Source: Moraxellaceae bacterium AER2_44_116
GTDB taxonomy: Bacteria > Pseudomonadota > Gammaproteobacteria > Pseudomonadales > Moraxellaceae
Direction of reading: 5' to 3'
Assembly (NCBI GenBank): GCA_006546595.1
Contig: VIAD01000001.1
Coordinates: 399,258-463,257 of the forward strand
Length of the DNA: 64,000 nucleotides
The notes under the pieces were generated by a model. That model was not told where the DNA came from and did not search any database. It saw nothing but the letters and a program-made list of their open reading frames with translations. Of the stretch, positions 32,800 to 41,568 are shown one piece after another. The position numbers and the translations under genes are program-made. How positions within the stretch are numbered: position 1 is the first letter of the stretch; every line of letters starts with the position of its first letter.

Positions 32800-34030
32800 C
32801 ACGACCTTAGAAATACTAGCAGTTGCTTTTGGTTTAGGCTTGTTAGTTGGCCTACAACGTGAAAAAGCAGCTTCTGAAATTGCAGGCATTCGCACTTTCC
32901 CATTAATCACTTTAAGTGGCGCACTGACAGGATTATTAGCCCAAAGCTTTGGTGGCTGGGTATTAGCTGCTGGCTTGTTGGCCATTGCAGCAATGTTAAT
33001 TAGCTCTAGCATTATTAAACAATCAAAACAGTATGATGCAGGGATTACCACTGAAGTCGCGGCGTTGTTAATGTATGGCGTTGGCGCGTATCTCACCGTT
33101 GGCAATATGACGATGGCCATTGTGATTGGTGGGGTCGTCGCTATTTTATTGCAAATGAAAGAGCCGCTACATGAATTTGTTCATAAAATGGGCGAGCATG
33201 ACATTTTAGCGGTGATGCGCTTTGCGGCGATTGCGCTGGTTATTTTACCCATTTTACCCAATCAAACCTACGGCCCTTTTAATGTCATTAATCCGTATGA
33301 TATTTGGCGGATGGTGGTCTTAATTGTTGGCATTAGTTTGATGGGTTATGTTGCCTATAAAATTTTTAAAGAGAAAGCAGGCACATTACTAGCAGGATTA
33401 CTCGGAGGATTAATTTCAAGTACCGCCACCACGGTTTCTTATGCGCGTAATACAAAAAACTCACCAGAATCTAGCTCGTTAGCCGCAATTGCGATTATGT
33501 TGGCTTCTACGGTATCTACGCTGCGAGTCACTATTGCGTTTGCGGTGGTATCACCTACCGCGATTAAGCAACTTGCTCCGCCTTTATTAGTCATGTTTGC
33601 GTTAATGGTGGTTATTTCTGCGGTAATTTATTTTCAACGGAGTGGTGATAGCAAGACCATTCCCGAACCTGAAAACCCTGCCGAATTAATGAGTGCTATT
33701 GTGTTTGGTGGTTTATATGGCCTCGTTATTTTTGCGGTGGCTGCGGCTAAAGAGCTTTTGGGTGAAAACAGTTTATATGTGATCGCCATGATTTCAGGCT
33801 TAACCGATGTAGATGCGATTACGCTGTCAACAGGTCGTCTTGTCGAGCAATTACGCTTAGACCCTGCAACGGGATGGCGATTGGTATTAACGGCTATTAT
33901 GGCTAATCTGGCATTTAAAGCAGGTGCTGTTGCTGTCTTGGGTAATAGACAGTTGTTTTATAAAGTGGCTTTGACATTTGGTATTTCTTTTATTGGTGGT
34001 TTGTTGTTATTGTTTTTTTGGCGATTTTAA
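32789..34030 (+). CDS. MgtC/SapB-DUF4010 membrane protein
   Basis: The 413-residue protein has about eleven to twelve hydrophobic segments. The first 150 residues match the MgtC/SapB domain (LGLLVGLQREKA, GIRTFPLITLSGALTGLLA) and the rest DUF4010 (GLLGGLISSTATTVSYAR, ISGLTDVDAITLS). Members are inner-membrane proteins thought to take part in ion or metabolite homeostasis; I know no proven activity for this fusion. It overlaps bpt by 11 nt and ends before a shared terminator. Confidence 0.85.
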   Translation: MINNTTLEILAVAFGLGLLVGLQREKAASEIAGIRTFPLITLSGALTGLLAQSFGGWVLAAGLLAIAAMLISSSIIKQSKQYDAGITTEVAALLMYGVGAYLTVGNMTMAIVIGGVVAILLQMKEPLHEFVHKMGEHDILAVMRFAAIALVILPILPNQTYGPFNVINPYDIWRMVVLIVGISLMGYVAYKIFKEKAGTLLAGLLGGLISSTATTVSYARNTKNSPESSSLAAIAIMLASTVSTLRVTIAFAVVSPTAIKQLAPPLLVMFALMVVISAVIYFQRSGDSKTIPEPENPAELMSAIVFGGLYGLVIFAVAAAKELLGENSLYVIAMISGLTDVDAITLSTGRLVEQLRLDPATGWRLVLTAIMANLAFKAGAVAVLGNRQLFYKVALTFGISFIGGLLLLFFWRF

Positions 34031-34100
34031 GGAGTTTTGAGCTTTTCCTAAACTCTGTTCAGATAGAAAAACCGTAGTTATGTCTATTTTATATTTACCG

Positions 34101-34154
34101 TTCACCCTGAGCTTGTCGAAGGGCTTTCTGCAAATGGTTCGACAGGCGGCTAAC
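34101..34154. repeat. Variant of the CTGAGCxxGTCGAAGGG intergenic repeat
   Basis: CACCCTGAGCTTGTCGAAGG followed by GGTTCGACAGGCGG forms an imperfect hairpin related to the four CTTCGACTCCGCTCAG repeats elsewhere in the window. It lies between convergent genes. Confidence 0.5.
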
Positions 34155-34163
34155 GATACAAAC

Positions 34164-34191
34164 AACAACGCCCCAATCAAGGGGCGTTGTT
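34164..34191. terminator. Bidirectional terminator between DUF4010 and porin genes
   Basis: AACAACGCCCC (34164-34174) pairs perfectly with GGGGCGTTGTT (34181-34191) around a six-base loop. It stands between two convergent genes and could serve both. Confidence 0.75.
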
Positions 34192-34212
34192 TATGCGACT
34201 AAATCTTGACGA

Positions 34213-35205
34213 TTAGAAGCGTGTTTCCATACCAAAACCGAGGTATGTTGCATCTGTGCTAGTTGTCGTAGCACCAACATTGGCATCCATAGTACCTGTT
34301 GCCAAGTTAGCAAATGCTTTTGTACTTTGGGTCAAATTGTAGTCAACACCAACACCAATTAGCATGGTTTCATCATCCATTTTGCCGCCAACATAGTCTT
34401 GTTGAACCGACAGAATTTCGCCACGAATAGCGACTTTATCCATTGCATAAGAACCGCTTAATACAAACGATTGCTCTTTGTCTTTGCCGCCAACACCTGC
34501 CGTTTTTGTTGGCTCTGCTGTTTGGAACATAGCACTTAACGTGATATCACTCATTTTATAACGAGCAACAAAACGCATAGCATCCATGTTAGAAACTTCT
34601 TTATCCATTGCAGCAGATAAATACAAGCTGTCATCTTCATAACTTAATGCCAAAGAAATGGCATCAGCAATATGGTTTTCGTTTGCAGTTGTGGCTTCAC
34701 CTGGTTGCAACGTCAAATTCGCGCCAAACACATCTAAAAACTTAGGGGAAACATAGTTAATCGAGTTAGCCAAACGATTTTGACCATACAAGAATTTACC
34801 CATGTCTAAATTGACCATGTCGTTAAACACATCGACAGAGTCTTCAGAGTTTTTGAAAGGTGAATCAATGTAACCTAAACGCACTGTACCCCATTGATAA
34901 TGCTTCAAACCGATATAACGCTCACGACCTGCTAAATCCGCACCACCCATATCTCCTTTAACATCCCATTCTGCTTTATAAACAGCGGTCAATTCGTCGG
35001 TTAGTTTCTCATTACCTTTAACACCAACGCGGGAAGAATTGCTGTTCAACTCCCACACTTTTCCATCAACGCCAGCAACATTGGTGTCTTTATCCATGTA
35101 ATCAACGGACAAATTCAAACGGCCATAAACTGTTGGAGCAGCTTGTGCAGCCAATGGGAGAATAAATGCAACACCCACAGCCAAAGCTAATAAATTACGT
35201 TTCAT
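34213..35205 (-). CDS. Gram-negative general porin
   Basis: The start ATG 35205 follows AAGGGG and gives 330 residues with a signal peptide (MKRNLLALAVGVAFILPLAAQA, cut after residue 22 at AQA-APTVYG). The mature start APTVYGRLNLSVDY and the C-terminal aromatic FGMETRF are hallmarks of 16-strand trimeric porins recognised by BAM. Typical porin strands (SRVGVKGNEKL, YIGLKHYQWGTVRLGY) are present. The frame open upstream to 35295 has no signal peptide and covers a structured leader. Substrate selectivity cannot be judged. Confidence 0.88.
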   Translation of the reverse strand: MKRNLLALAVGVAFILPLAAQAAPTVYGRLNLSVDYMDKDTNVAGVDGKVWELNSNSSRVGVKGNEKLTDELTAVYKAEWDVKGDMGGADLAGRERYIGLKHYQWGTVRLGYIDSPFKNSEDSVDVFNDMVNLDMGKFLYGQNRLANSINYVSPKFLDVFGANLTLQPGEATTANENHIADAISLALSYEDDSLYLSAAMDKEVSNMDAMRFVARYKMSDITLSAMFQTAEPTKTAGVGGKDKEQSFVLSGSYAMDKVAIRGEILSVQQDYVGGKMDDETMLIGVGVDYNLTQSTKAFANLATGTMDANVGATTTSTDATYLGFGMETRF

Positions 35206-35239
35206 TCTCGCGATCCCCTTTCGGATTTTAGGTATAAAC

Positions 35240-35303
35240 CGTATTGATTGTGCTTTTACTAAAGCGCGTTTAGTGATAGGTAACGCTTTTTGCAATCAAT
35301 ACG
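35240..35303 (-). promoter_or_regulatory. Nested inverted repeats in the porin 5' leader
   Basis: CGTATTGATTG (35240-35250) and CAATCAATACG (35293-35303) are a perfect 11-bp inverted repeat. A second perfect repeat ACTAAA/TTTAGT (35258-35263 with 35269-35274) lies inside it. The unit sits 35-98 bp before the porin start codon. It could be a leader-RNA structure, an sRNA target or a DNA operator. Confidence 0.5.
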
Positions 35304-35469
35304 ACACTGACACAATTTGTAACACTTTCCACAACGATGTCAACAACATTTTGCAAAACATTTTCGCACTTTTTTCTTGCAGTTTTATTGTTATTAACAA
35401 ATATCATGCTTTGAATTAGTGCAATTACACTAATTACGCGCCTCTTGTAACAAATTATTCATACGGTCG

Positions 35470-36705
35470 TCAAGCAACGCCTAAGCTACTAAACGATAAA
35501 AAGGGTAAAAAATCACCTTCGGCAACCGTTTGTCCCATTTCGACAATCGCTAATCCATCAGCCCATACCGCTGACGACAAAACACCACTGCTTTGATTAT
35601 TATGACGCTGTAACACTAAACCAGCTTCCGAGACATTCAAACGCACACGCAAGTACTCACGACGTTTTTGTGACTTGTGAATCGCAAAATCAGCGGCAAT
35701 GGGAATGGCATAAGGCAAGAGCTTATGTCGTTGCCCTTGGCGATTGAGTAGGAATTGGCGCGCCAGTATTAAAAAAGTCACCCAAACGGACTGTGGATTA
35801 CCTGGTAAGCCAATAAATGGCACATCACCAATACGACCAAACGCCAATGGCTTTCCCGGTTTAATGGCAATTTTCCATAAATCCAATTCGCCACATTGGT
35901 CAATGGCGGCTTTAACATGATCTTCTTCGCCCACCGACACGCCACCTGTGGAAATAATGACATCAGCCAGTTGTGCAGCTTTTTTAAATGCTGCTAAGGT
36001 TGCAGGCAGATTATCGGCAATCACTCCCCCATCAATGGCAATAAAGCCCATTTCATTTAATAGGGAGTGTATAAGACTTCTGTTGCTATTATAGATTTGA
36101 CCTATAGCTAACGGTTGTCCTGCTTCTACCAACTCATCACCTGTACTCAAAAATGCGACTTTTAGACGTTGATACACACGTACTGTCGGTTGGCCAATCG
36201 TGGCTAATAGGCCAATGGCGGCGGCGGTTAGTCGTTCACCTTGTTGAAGGATTTGTTGCCCAGATACAATATCTTGGCCTTGTGGACGAATATTTTCTTG
36301 GTCTTTAACAGTGGCTACGATCTTGACACGCCCATCGGCAAGCACTTGACAGTCTTCTTGCATCACCACCGCATTTGCGCCGTTAGGAATGACCGCGCCC
36401 GTAAAAATACGCGCGATTGTGCCTTGTTGTAGCGCACTGGGCTGTGAACCTGCGGCAATACGTTGACTGACGGTAAAAATCATCTCACCGTTTAAATCGG
36501 CCGTATTGAGTGCGTAGCCATCCATGGCTGAATTGGCTTGCGGCGGTACATCTAAAGAGGAAATGACATCTTCCGCTAATACACGTCCTAATGCTTCTAT
36601 TAAAGACATTTCTTCAATGGCGGGTGTTTTTTGTCGCCCTGCCCGTTGCAAAATCTCAATGGCGGTATCGACTGGCATAAGGCCATGAGTGGGACATTCG
36701 CTCAT
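35470..36705 (-). CDS. moeA: Molybdopterin molybdenumtransferase MoeA
   Basis: MoeA inserts molybdate into adenylylated molybdopterin. The 411 residues match E. coli MoeA (411). Motifs are PPQANSAMDGYAL (active-site loop), RIFTGAVIPNGANAVVMQED, FLSTGDELVEAG, ISTGGVSVGEEDHV and GLPGNPQSVWVTF. It follows moaB with a one-base TGATG overlap. With moaA and moaB it forms a small molybdenum-cofactor cluster; moaC, moaD and moaE are not in the window. Confidence 0.96.
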   Translation of the reverse strand: MSECPTHGLMPVDTAIEILQRAGRQKTPAIEEMSLIEALGRVLAEDVISSLDVPPQANSAMDGYALNTADLNGEMIFTVSQRIAAGSQPSALQQGTIARIFTGAVIPNGANAVVMQEDCQVLADGRVKIVATVKDQENIRPQGQDIVSGQQILQQGERLTAAAIGLLATIGQPTVRVYQRLKVAFLSTGDELVEAGQPLAIGQIYNSNRSLIHSLLNEMGFIAIDGGVIADNLPATLAAFKKAAQLADVIISTGGVSVGEEDHVKAAIDQCGELDLWKIAIKPGKPLAFGRIGDVPFIGLPGNPQSVWVTFLILARQFLLNRQGQRHKLLPYAIPIAADFAIHKSQKRREYLRVRLNVSEAGLVLQRHNNQSSGVLSSAVWADGLAIVEMGQTVAEGDFLPFLSFSSLGVA

Positions 36706-37247
36706 CAGTTGCGACTCTCACAAGCGGCTGACTTTTTAAGATTCGGCACAAAGTTACAGGGACGATGCTGGTTGTCTAATTGCAACGATAAAATATTAAT
36801 CCACGCGGTTTTACAGGCGTTGGTCGAGCCGGGGACGCAGAAAATAACGGTATTGTTAGCAAACCCTGCTAATGCGCGTGATTGCAAGGTGCTAGTACCA
36901 ATTTCCGCCACCGAAAACTGACGGAATAACTCACCAAAACCATCCACATCTTTGTCAAATAATACGCTGACGGCTTCTGGCGTACTATCACGCCCAGAAA
37001 AACCTGTACCACCCGTAATAATGATGCTTTGCACGTTAGGGCTGGCAATCCACGTCGAGACAACGGCACGTATTTGATAAATATCATCTTTAACAATTTG
37101 ACGTTCAGCAAGGATATGCCCTGCGCCTGTTAATGCGTCAATCAGATATTGCCCCGAGGTATCGGTTTCAATGCTACGGGTATCCGAAACCGTTAATACG
37201 GCGATTTCTAAGGGAATAAACGGTTTATCGACTTTGGAGTGAGACAT
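36705..37247 (-). CDS. moaB: Molybdenum cofactor biosynthesis protein MoaB
   Basis: The 180 residues belong to the MoaB/Mog family (molybdopterin adenylyl-binding fold): LTVSDTRSIETDTSGQYL at the N-terminus, then IITGGTGFSGRDSTPEAV, the molybdopterin-binding loop, and FCVPGSTNACKTAW. The C-terminal extension after KTAWINILSLQLDNQHRPCNF is typical of MoaB rather than Mog. It lies between moaA and moeA on the same strand and is coupled to moeA. Confidence 0.92.
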   Translation of the reverse strand: MSHSKVDKPFIPLEIAVLTVSDTRSIETDTSGQYLIDALTGAGHILAERQIVKDDIYQIRAVVSTWIASPNVQSIIITGGTGFSGRDSTPEAVSVLFDKDVDGFGELFRQFSVAEIGTSTLQSRALAGFANNTVIFCVPGSTNACKTAWINILSLQLDNQHRPCNFVPNLKKSAACESRN

Positions 37248-37314
37248 GTTTGCACCTTCAACTGAAACTGGCTAAATACGCGTTAGAAATTAACTCACAT
37301 GACTGAGTATTGGT

Positions 37315-37338
37315 GGGCGAATAAATTCGCCCCGACAG
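37315..37338. repeat. GGGCGAATaAATTCGCCC-type repeat (half copy)
   Basis: GGGCGAATAAATTCGCCCC is a near-perfect palindrome followed by GACAG. It matches the first half of the repeat at 27925-27974. It lies between moaA and moaB. Confidence 0.55.
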
Positions 37339-37361
37339 ATGTAAATGTGTAGCACAAGCTA

Positions 37362-38354
37362 TTAACCGCCCGTCATATTCATAAAACGAACAATTTGTGG
37401 GGGTTCATCAACATTAAAATAATGGCGTTCAGGCTTCAATGGCAAGGCTTGCATAATGGTGTTGATCAGCGGTTGGTCATTATCGACGTTGTGCCGCATC
37501 GGACTTCTTAAATCGGCAGAATGCTCATTGCCTAAACACAATAACAGCCGCCCTTCAACGGTGACGCGCACGCGATTACAATCACCACAAAAATTATGAC
37601 TGTGTGGCGAAATAAAACCAATACGGCTGTTGCTATCGGCCATCCGATAATAACGCGCAGGCCCACCCGTGTTATCCAGAGCCGCTAATAACGGATGCGC
37701 TGCCGCGATGCGTTGGCGAACTTCTTCATTGCTAATATAGGTATCGGCGCGTTGATGGTCGTTAATATCGCCCAATGGCATTTCTTCAATAAACGCTAAA
37801 TCTAATTGTTGCTGGCGGACAAAATCGACTAAATCTAGAATTTCATCATCATTGCGATGACGCAAAATCACAGTATTCAATTTAATGCGTTGAAAGCCTG
37901 CCTGTTGTGCAGCTTCAATGCCTGCTAGCACATCCGACAAATGGCCTGTCCGCGTAATTTCATGAAAGCGAGTTGGCTGTAAACTATCTAAACTGATATT
38001 GATGCGGTCTAAGCCTGCATCTTTTAACGGTTGCGCCAAGGTTTTTAAGCGTGAGCCGTTGGTGGTCATGGTCAGCTCTTGTAAGCCATCTAAGGCGGCT
38101 AACTTTTCCACCAACCAAACAATATTTTGCCGAATTAGCGGCTCGCCACCCGTTAAACGGATTTTTTTTACGCCCAGTTCTACTAAGACTCGACCGACAC
38201 GGTAAATCTCTTCCAGACTTAATACTTGATTGCGTGGTAAAAACTGCATGTCTTCGCTCATGCAATAGACACAACGAAAATCGCAGCGATCCGTGACGGA
38301 CAACCGAACATAGTTTACTTCACGGCCAAAACCGTCAATCAAGCGTGCGGTCAT
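37362..38354 (-). CDS. moaA: GTP 3',8-cyclase (MoaA)
   Basis: MoaA is the radical-SAM enzyme that starts molybdopterin synthesis from GTP. The 330 residues show the N-terminal cluster C24-x3-C28-x2-C31 (TDRCDFRCVYC), the GGEPLI box after KIRLT, and the second cluster FCGDCNRVRVTVEGRLLLCLG near the C-terminus. The protein ends in the conserved Gly-Gly pair needed for activity. It is separated from moaB by 114 bp containing a repeat. Confidence 0.97.
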   Translation of the reverse strand: MTARLIDGFGREVNYVRLSVTDRCDFRCVYCMSEDMQFLPRNQVLSLEEIYRVGRVLVELGVKKIRLTGGEPLIRQNIVWLVEKLAALDGLQELTMTTNGSRLKTLAQPLKDAGLDRINISLDSLQPTRFHEITRTGHLSDVLAGIEAAQQAGFQRIKLNTVILRHRNDDEILDLVDFVRQQQLDLAFIEEMPLGDINDHQRADTYISNEEVRQRIAAAHPLLAALDNTGGPARYYRMADSNSRIGFISPHSHNFCGDCNRVRVTVEGRLLLCLGNEHSADLRSPMRHNVDNDQPLINTIMQALPLKPERHYFNVDEPPQIVRFMNMTGG

Positions 38355-38467
38355 GTGCGTTCTTCCTCAAATCACTCCCCTATTGATGGGGATATTGTTT
38401 CATCATAACAGGCGACATGGTGTTTAGGATGTTCTCCTAAATAGGTGCTTGCACTACGCCTTTAGAC

Positions 38468-39265
38468 TTACGGAGAAGGCGTTTGTTTCTCGGACTGTTT
38501 GGCTTTTTGCCATAAATGTTCTAATTCGCCTAAATTACTGTCGGCAAAGGTCTTATTTTGCTCGGTTAAACTGTCCTCAATAAAACCAAAGCGACGGGCA
38601 AATTTAACATTCGCTTCTTTCAGAGCTTGTTCGGTATCAAAGTTGAGATGACGGGCAAGATTAACAACACAAAAGAGTAAATCGCCGAGTTCCTCTTTGA
38701 CAGTATCAGGAGTGTGCGTCAGTGCGTGGTCTATTTCGTCAAGTTCTTCACGTAGTTTAAGGATGACAGCACGTGGGTCTTGCCAATCAAAACCGACTTT
38801 TGATGCTTGCTTTTGCAGTTTTTCGGCGCGAGTTAATGCGGGCAATCCTGTTGGCACAGCGTCTAACAAATAACGTCTTTTTGACATGACGCCTTTTTCT
38901 TGTGCTTTAATTTCCGCCCATTGCGCGCTCACTTGTTCGGGGCTTAAGTTACTTTGTTGGTTAAAGACATGCGGATGACGACGCACCATTTTACGACTAA
39001 TGGCATTAACAACATCGTCAAACTGAAACAGCCCCGCTTCTTTGGCGATTTGAGACTGAAACACCACTTGTAACAACACATCACCTAATTCATCACAGAC
39101 ATGCGGATAGTTTTTTTCGGCAATGGCTTCGGCAAGCTCATGCGCTTCCTCGATGGCATAGGGTGCAAGGGTGTCAAAGGTTTGTGCTTTATCCCAATTA
39201 CAGCCATTTTCGCTGCGTAAGGTGGCCATAATGGCAAGGAAATCATTGATACTGTAGTTGGACAA
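38468..39265 (-). CDS. mazG: Nucleoside triphosphate pyrophosphohydrolase MazG
   Basis: MazG hydrolyses (d)NTPs to monophosphates and is linked to lowering ppGpp. The start is a TTG at 39265, 8 nt after GAGGG; 265 residues. Two MazG domains are visible: the first with EEAHELAEAIAE and DELGDVLLQVVF, the second with KLREELDEIDHAL and EELGDLLFCVVNLARH. Both keep the EExxE...ExxD metal ligands. The linker HPHVF and WAEIKAQEK are family-typical. Confidence 0.93.
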   Translation of the reverse strand: MSNYSINDFLAIMATLRSENGCNWDKAQTFDTLAPYAIEEAHELAEAIAEKNYPHVCDELGDVLLQVVFQSQIAKEAGLFQFDDVVNAISRKMVRRHPHVFNQQSNLSPEQVSAQWAEIKAQEKGVMSKRRYLLDAVPTGLPALTRAEKLQKQASKVGFDWQDPRAVILKLREELDEIDHALTHTPDTVKEELGDLLFCVVNLARHLNFDTEQALKEANVKFARRFGFIEDSLTEQNKTFADSNLGELEHLWQKAKQSEKQTPSP

Positions 39266-39323
39266 AAGTTAACCCTCAAAAAACGGTACGTCATAATGCC
39301 AACTAGAGTACAAACAAAATGGC

Positions 39324-39650
39324 TTAATGACTACTCTCTCGCCATTCATTATTGGTGACTGCCCATACTGCTGCTTCGACACGCGAACGGAATTTGAGCT
39401 TTTTCAATAAATTACGAATATGCACTTTGACAGTACTTTCCATAATATCCAGTTCGCGGGCAATTAATTTATTTGATAGACCATTGGCTAAAAACCCTAA
39501 AATCACCCGTTCGCGATCCGTTAAATCGGCTTGTTGACGGTTATCATGCACCGCTTCATTGCGTAAGGCATTGGCCAACAAGCCCGTTAAGCCTTCACTT
39601 ATGACCGTTTTTGATAATAATGCATCGTGTAAATGCTGCAACATCAACAT
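39324..39650 (-). pseudogene. NarL/FixJ-type regulator reduced to its DNA-binding domain
   Basis: The 108 residues align with the linker and C-terminal domain of NarL-like response regulators: LLSKTVISEGLTGLLANALR matches the linker, and LTDRERVILGFLANGLSNK through STVKVHIRNLLKKLKFRSRV is a complete LuxR-type HTH. The roughly 110-residue receiver domain is missing; an in-frame TGA lies just upstream (near 39680) and I see no receiver sequence beyond it. It could be a decayed narL remnant or a free-standing DNA-binding protein starting at ATG 39650. No sensor kinase or nitrate gene is nearby. Confidence 0.65.
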
Positions 39651-39824
39651 AATTGACGTTTTCGGCCTCGACCATTGTCAGTCGGTTGCTACAGCGGGCA
39701 AAGGATAACTACAACGCGGTCAAACTAGTTTGAACGTGCGGTATTTGATGGTGAAGAGTTGGGCGTATTACCACGCTTAGTTCATAGTTGTTATGGTTTT
39801 TGTCGTGTGGATTGGTGCAATAGG

Positions 39825-39874
39825 CTTCGACTCCGCTCAGCCAGCGTAAAAACGCTCCCTGAGCGGAGTCGAAG
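39825..39874. repeat. CTTCGACTCCGCTCAG palindromic repeat, copy 1
   Basis: CTTCGACTCCGCTCAG (39825-39840) and CTGAGCGGAGTCGAAG (39859-39874) are perfect 16-bp arms, and the intervening AGCGT/ACGCT continues the stem, giving a near-perfect 50-bp palindrome with a four-base loop. Related copies are at 51232, 59334 and 63846. Confidence 0.85.
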
Positions 39875-39888
39875 GGTGACCCATTAAA

Positions 39889-40203
39889 TTAAATAGGTTT
39901 AGAGCCATAACTACTGATCGGTCTTTTCGGCGGATCAGAACTTTCATCCGCAGGAATTTGGCGAATTTTGCCACCTGCGGCTAAGAACCGTTCCATTTCT
40001 TCTTCTAACTGCCGACGAGCAGCCTCCTTGCTCGATACGGTTAGCGTTTCAGCATCAGCAAGATCGATTTCTTTAGCCTTGCCCGCTGGTGTCGCAGGTT
40101 CACCATCACTGTCTATTTCAACAGGGATATCATCATCGGTATCAGGTTCATCAATCGGGTCTGCAGTTTCATCAATTTCATCATCATAATCAGCGTGCGA
40201 CAT
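39889..40203 (-). CDS. SutA-like RNA polymerase-associated regulator
   Basis: This 104-residue acidic protein has a disordered N-terminus (DDEIDETADPIDEPDTDDD), a central helix (EAARRQLEEEMERFLAAGGK) and a C-terminal DPPKRPISSYGSKPI. Pseudomonas SutA has the same three-part plan and nearly the same end (DPPKKPxSKYGSRPI); in that organism SutA binds RNA polymerase and promotes transcription during slow growth. The assignment rests on the tail and helix. ATG 40203 is preceded by AGAGG. Confidence 0.75.
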   Translation of the reverse strand: MSHADYDDEIDETADPIDEPDTDDDIPVEIDSDGEPATPAGKAKEIDLADAETLTVSSKEAARRQLEEEMERFLAAGGKIRQIPADESSDPPKRPISSYGSKPI

Positions 40204-40331
40204 AACAACCTCTAATCTAAAGTTTGGATTATTTAAGCAGATAATCCTGACATTCTTACTCTTTTTTCACGAAATTTCTAGCCTTGAGAAAAGTCGTTTA
40301 TCGTGTTATTGACACAGCTTATCTGTCGATA

Positions 40332-41558
40332 TTAAGCCGAACAATTTTGTGCCAATTGCGGTAAATCGCCTTCTAGCCCCATTGCTTGCTTTTCAAAAAA
40401 GTGTTTTAACCATGTCTGATTATTGACAAAGCCTACACCCTCATTGCGCAACATAATAAGTGATGGCTGTTTCGCGGCATACAATCGTTCTAAAGCCGTC
40501 ATACTGTGCATCATCAAGGCATTGTGATGACGACGACGTAAACTGTATTTTTGCAAGATCTGACGATGTGCGATGGGCAAACCACGCGCCATCCCCCGAG
40601 CGATTTCTTCGGCCAATACAGCTGCATCTAAAAAGCCTAAATTTACGCCTTGCCCTGCTAAGGGGTGAATAGTATGCGCTGCATCACCGACCAATGCTAA
40701 ACCATCCAAGGTGTAACGCTCGGCATGACGCGCAATTAACGGGAAAGCATAACGTTGATCACACCACAACACTTCCCCCAATTCATAACCAAATGCGCGC
40801 GCCAACTCTTGCTTAAAATCTGACTCCGACAAACTCAATAACCACTTCGCTTGCTCATCCTTAGCAGACCACACAATCGAACAATAATCAGGCTTGGATA
40901 ACGGCAAAAAAGCTAATGGCCCTGTCTTTAAAAACACTTGTCGAGCACAGGAATCATGTGGCTTTTGTGTTTGCACGGTGCACACAATGGCCTGTTGCTG
41001 ATAATCCCATGTTTCCATCGTAATGGCGCTGAGTTTACGCACAGCCGACATTGCCCCATCTGCACCAACGACCAACGGCGTATCAATAACTTTGCCACTC
41101 GCCAAAGTGACACGCCAATGCTGAGGATAACGCTCTAATTGGGTTAATTGTTCAGGTGCAAGAAACTCTACATTATCTGCGTTAATGGCCACTGTCGTTA
41201 ATGCCCATTGCAAAACCCGATTTTCGACTAAACAGCCTAAATAGTCTTCACCAATATCTTGTGCCTTAAATTGTAATTCGCCACGTCCTTCTTCTTCACG
41301 CACCTGCATGGAGGTGAATGGGCTATGACGATATTGTGTCACCAACTCCCACGCACCCACCTGCGTCAACACATTTTGACTAGCGCGTGTTAACGCTGAG
41401 ACTCTTGGCTCAAAAGGCGCATCCACGTCAGGCAAAGTCACCACAGCGGGGTCAATTAAGATAATGTTTAATGGCAAGTGTTTTAAGGCTGCCGCCAGCA
41501 AGCTTCCCACCATGCCTGCACCAACAATGACAATATCCGCTTTTATAGGTACATTCAT
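40332..41558 (-). CDS. UbiH/UbiI-family FAD-dependent ubiquinone hydroxylase
   Basis: The 408 residues form an FAD monooxygenase of ubiquinone synthesis: N-terminal FAD motif IVGAGMVGSLLA, the EPRVSALTRASQNVL segment and the second FAD motif GLALVGDAAHTIHPLAGQGVNLG. The RVSALTRASQ form resembles UbiI/UbiF more than UbiH. In many relatives pepP is followed by both ubiH and ubiI; here only one gene is in that slot, and it is followed by sutA. The ring position hydroxylated cannot be told. Confidence 0.85.
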   Translation of the reverse strand: MNVPIKADIVIVGAGMVGSLLAAALKHLPLNIILIDPAVVTLPDVDAPFEPRVSALTRASQNVLTQVGAWELVTQYRHSPFTSMQVREEEGRGELQFKAQDIGEDYLGCLVENRVLQWALTTVAINADNVEFLAPEQLTQLERYPQHWRVTLASGKVIDTPLVVGADGAMSAVRKLSAITMETWDYQQQAIVCTVQTQKPHDSCARQVFLKTGPLAFLPLSKPDYCSIVWSAKDEQAKWLLSLSESDFKQELARAFGYELGEVLWCDQRYAFPLIARHAERYTLDGLALVGDAAHTIHPLAGQGVNLGFLDAAVLAEEIARGMARGLPIAHRQILQKYSLRRRHHNALMMHSMTALERLYAAKQPSLIMLRNEGVGFVNNQTWLKHFFEKQAMGLEGDLPQLAQNCSA

Positions 41559-41568
41559 AAATATAGCG

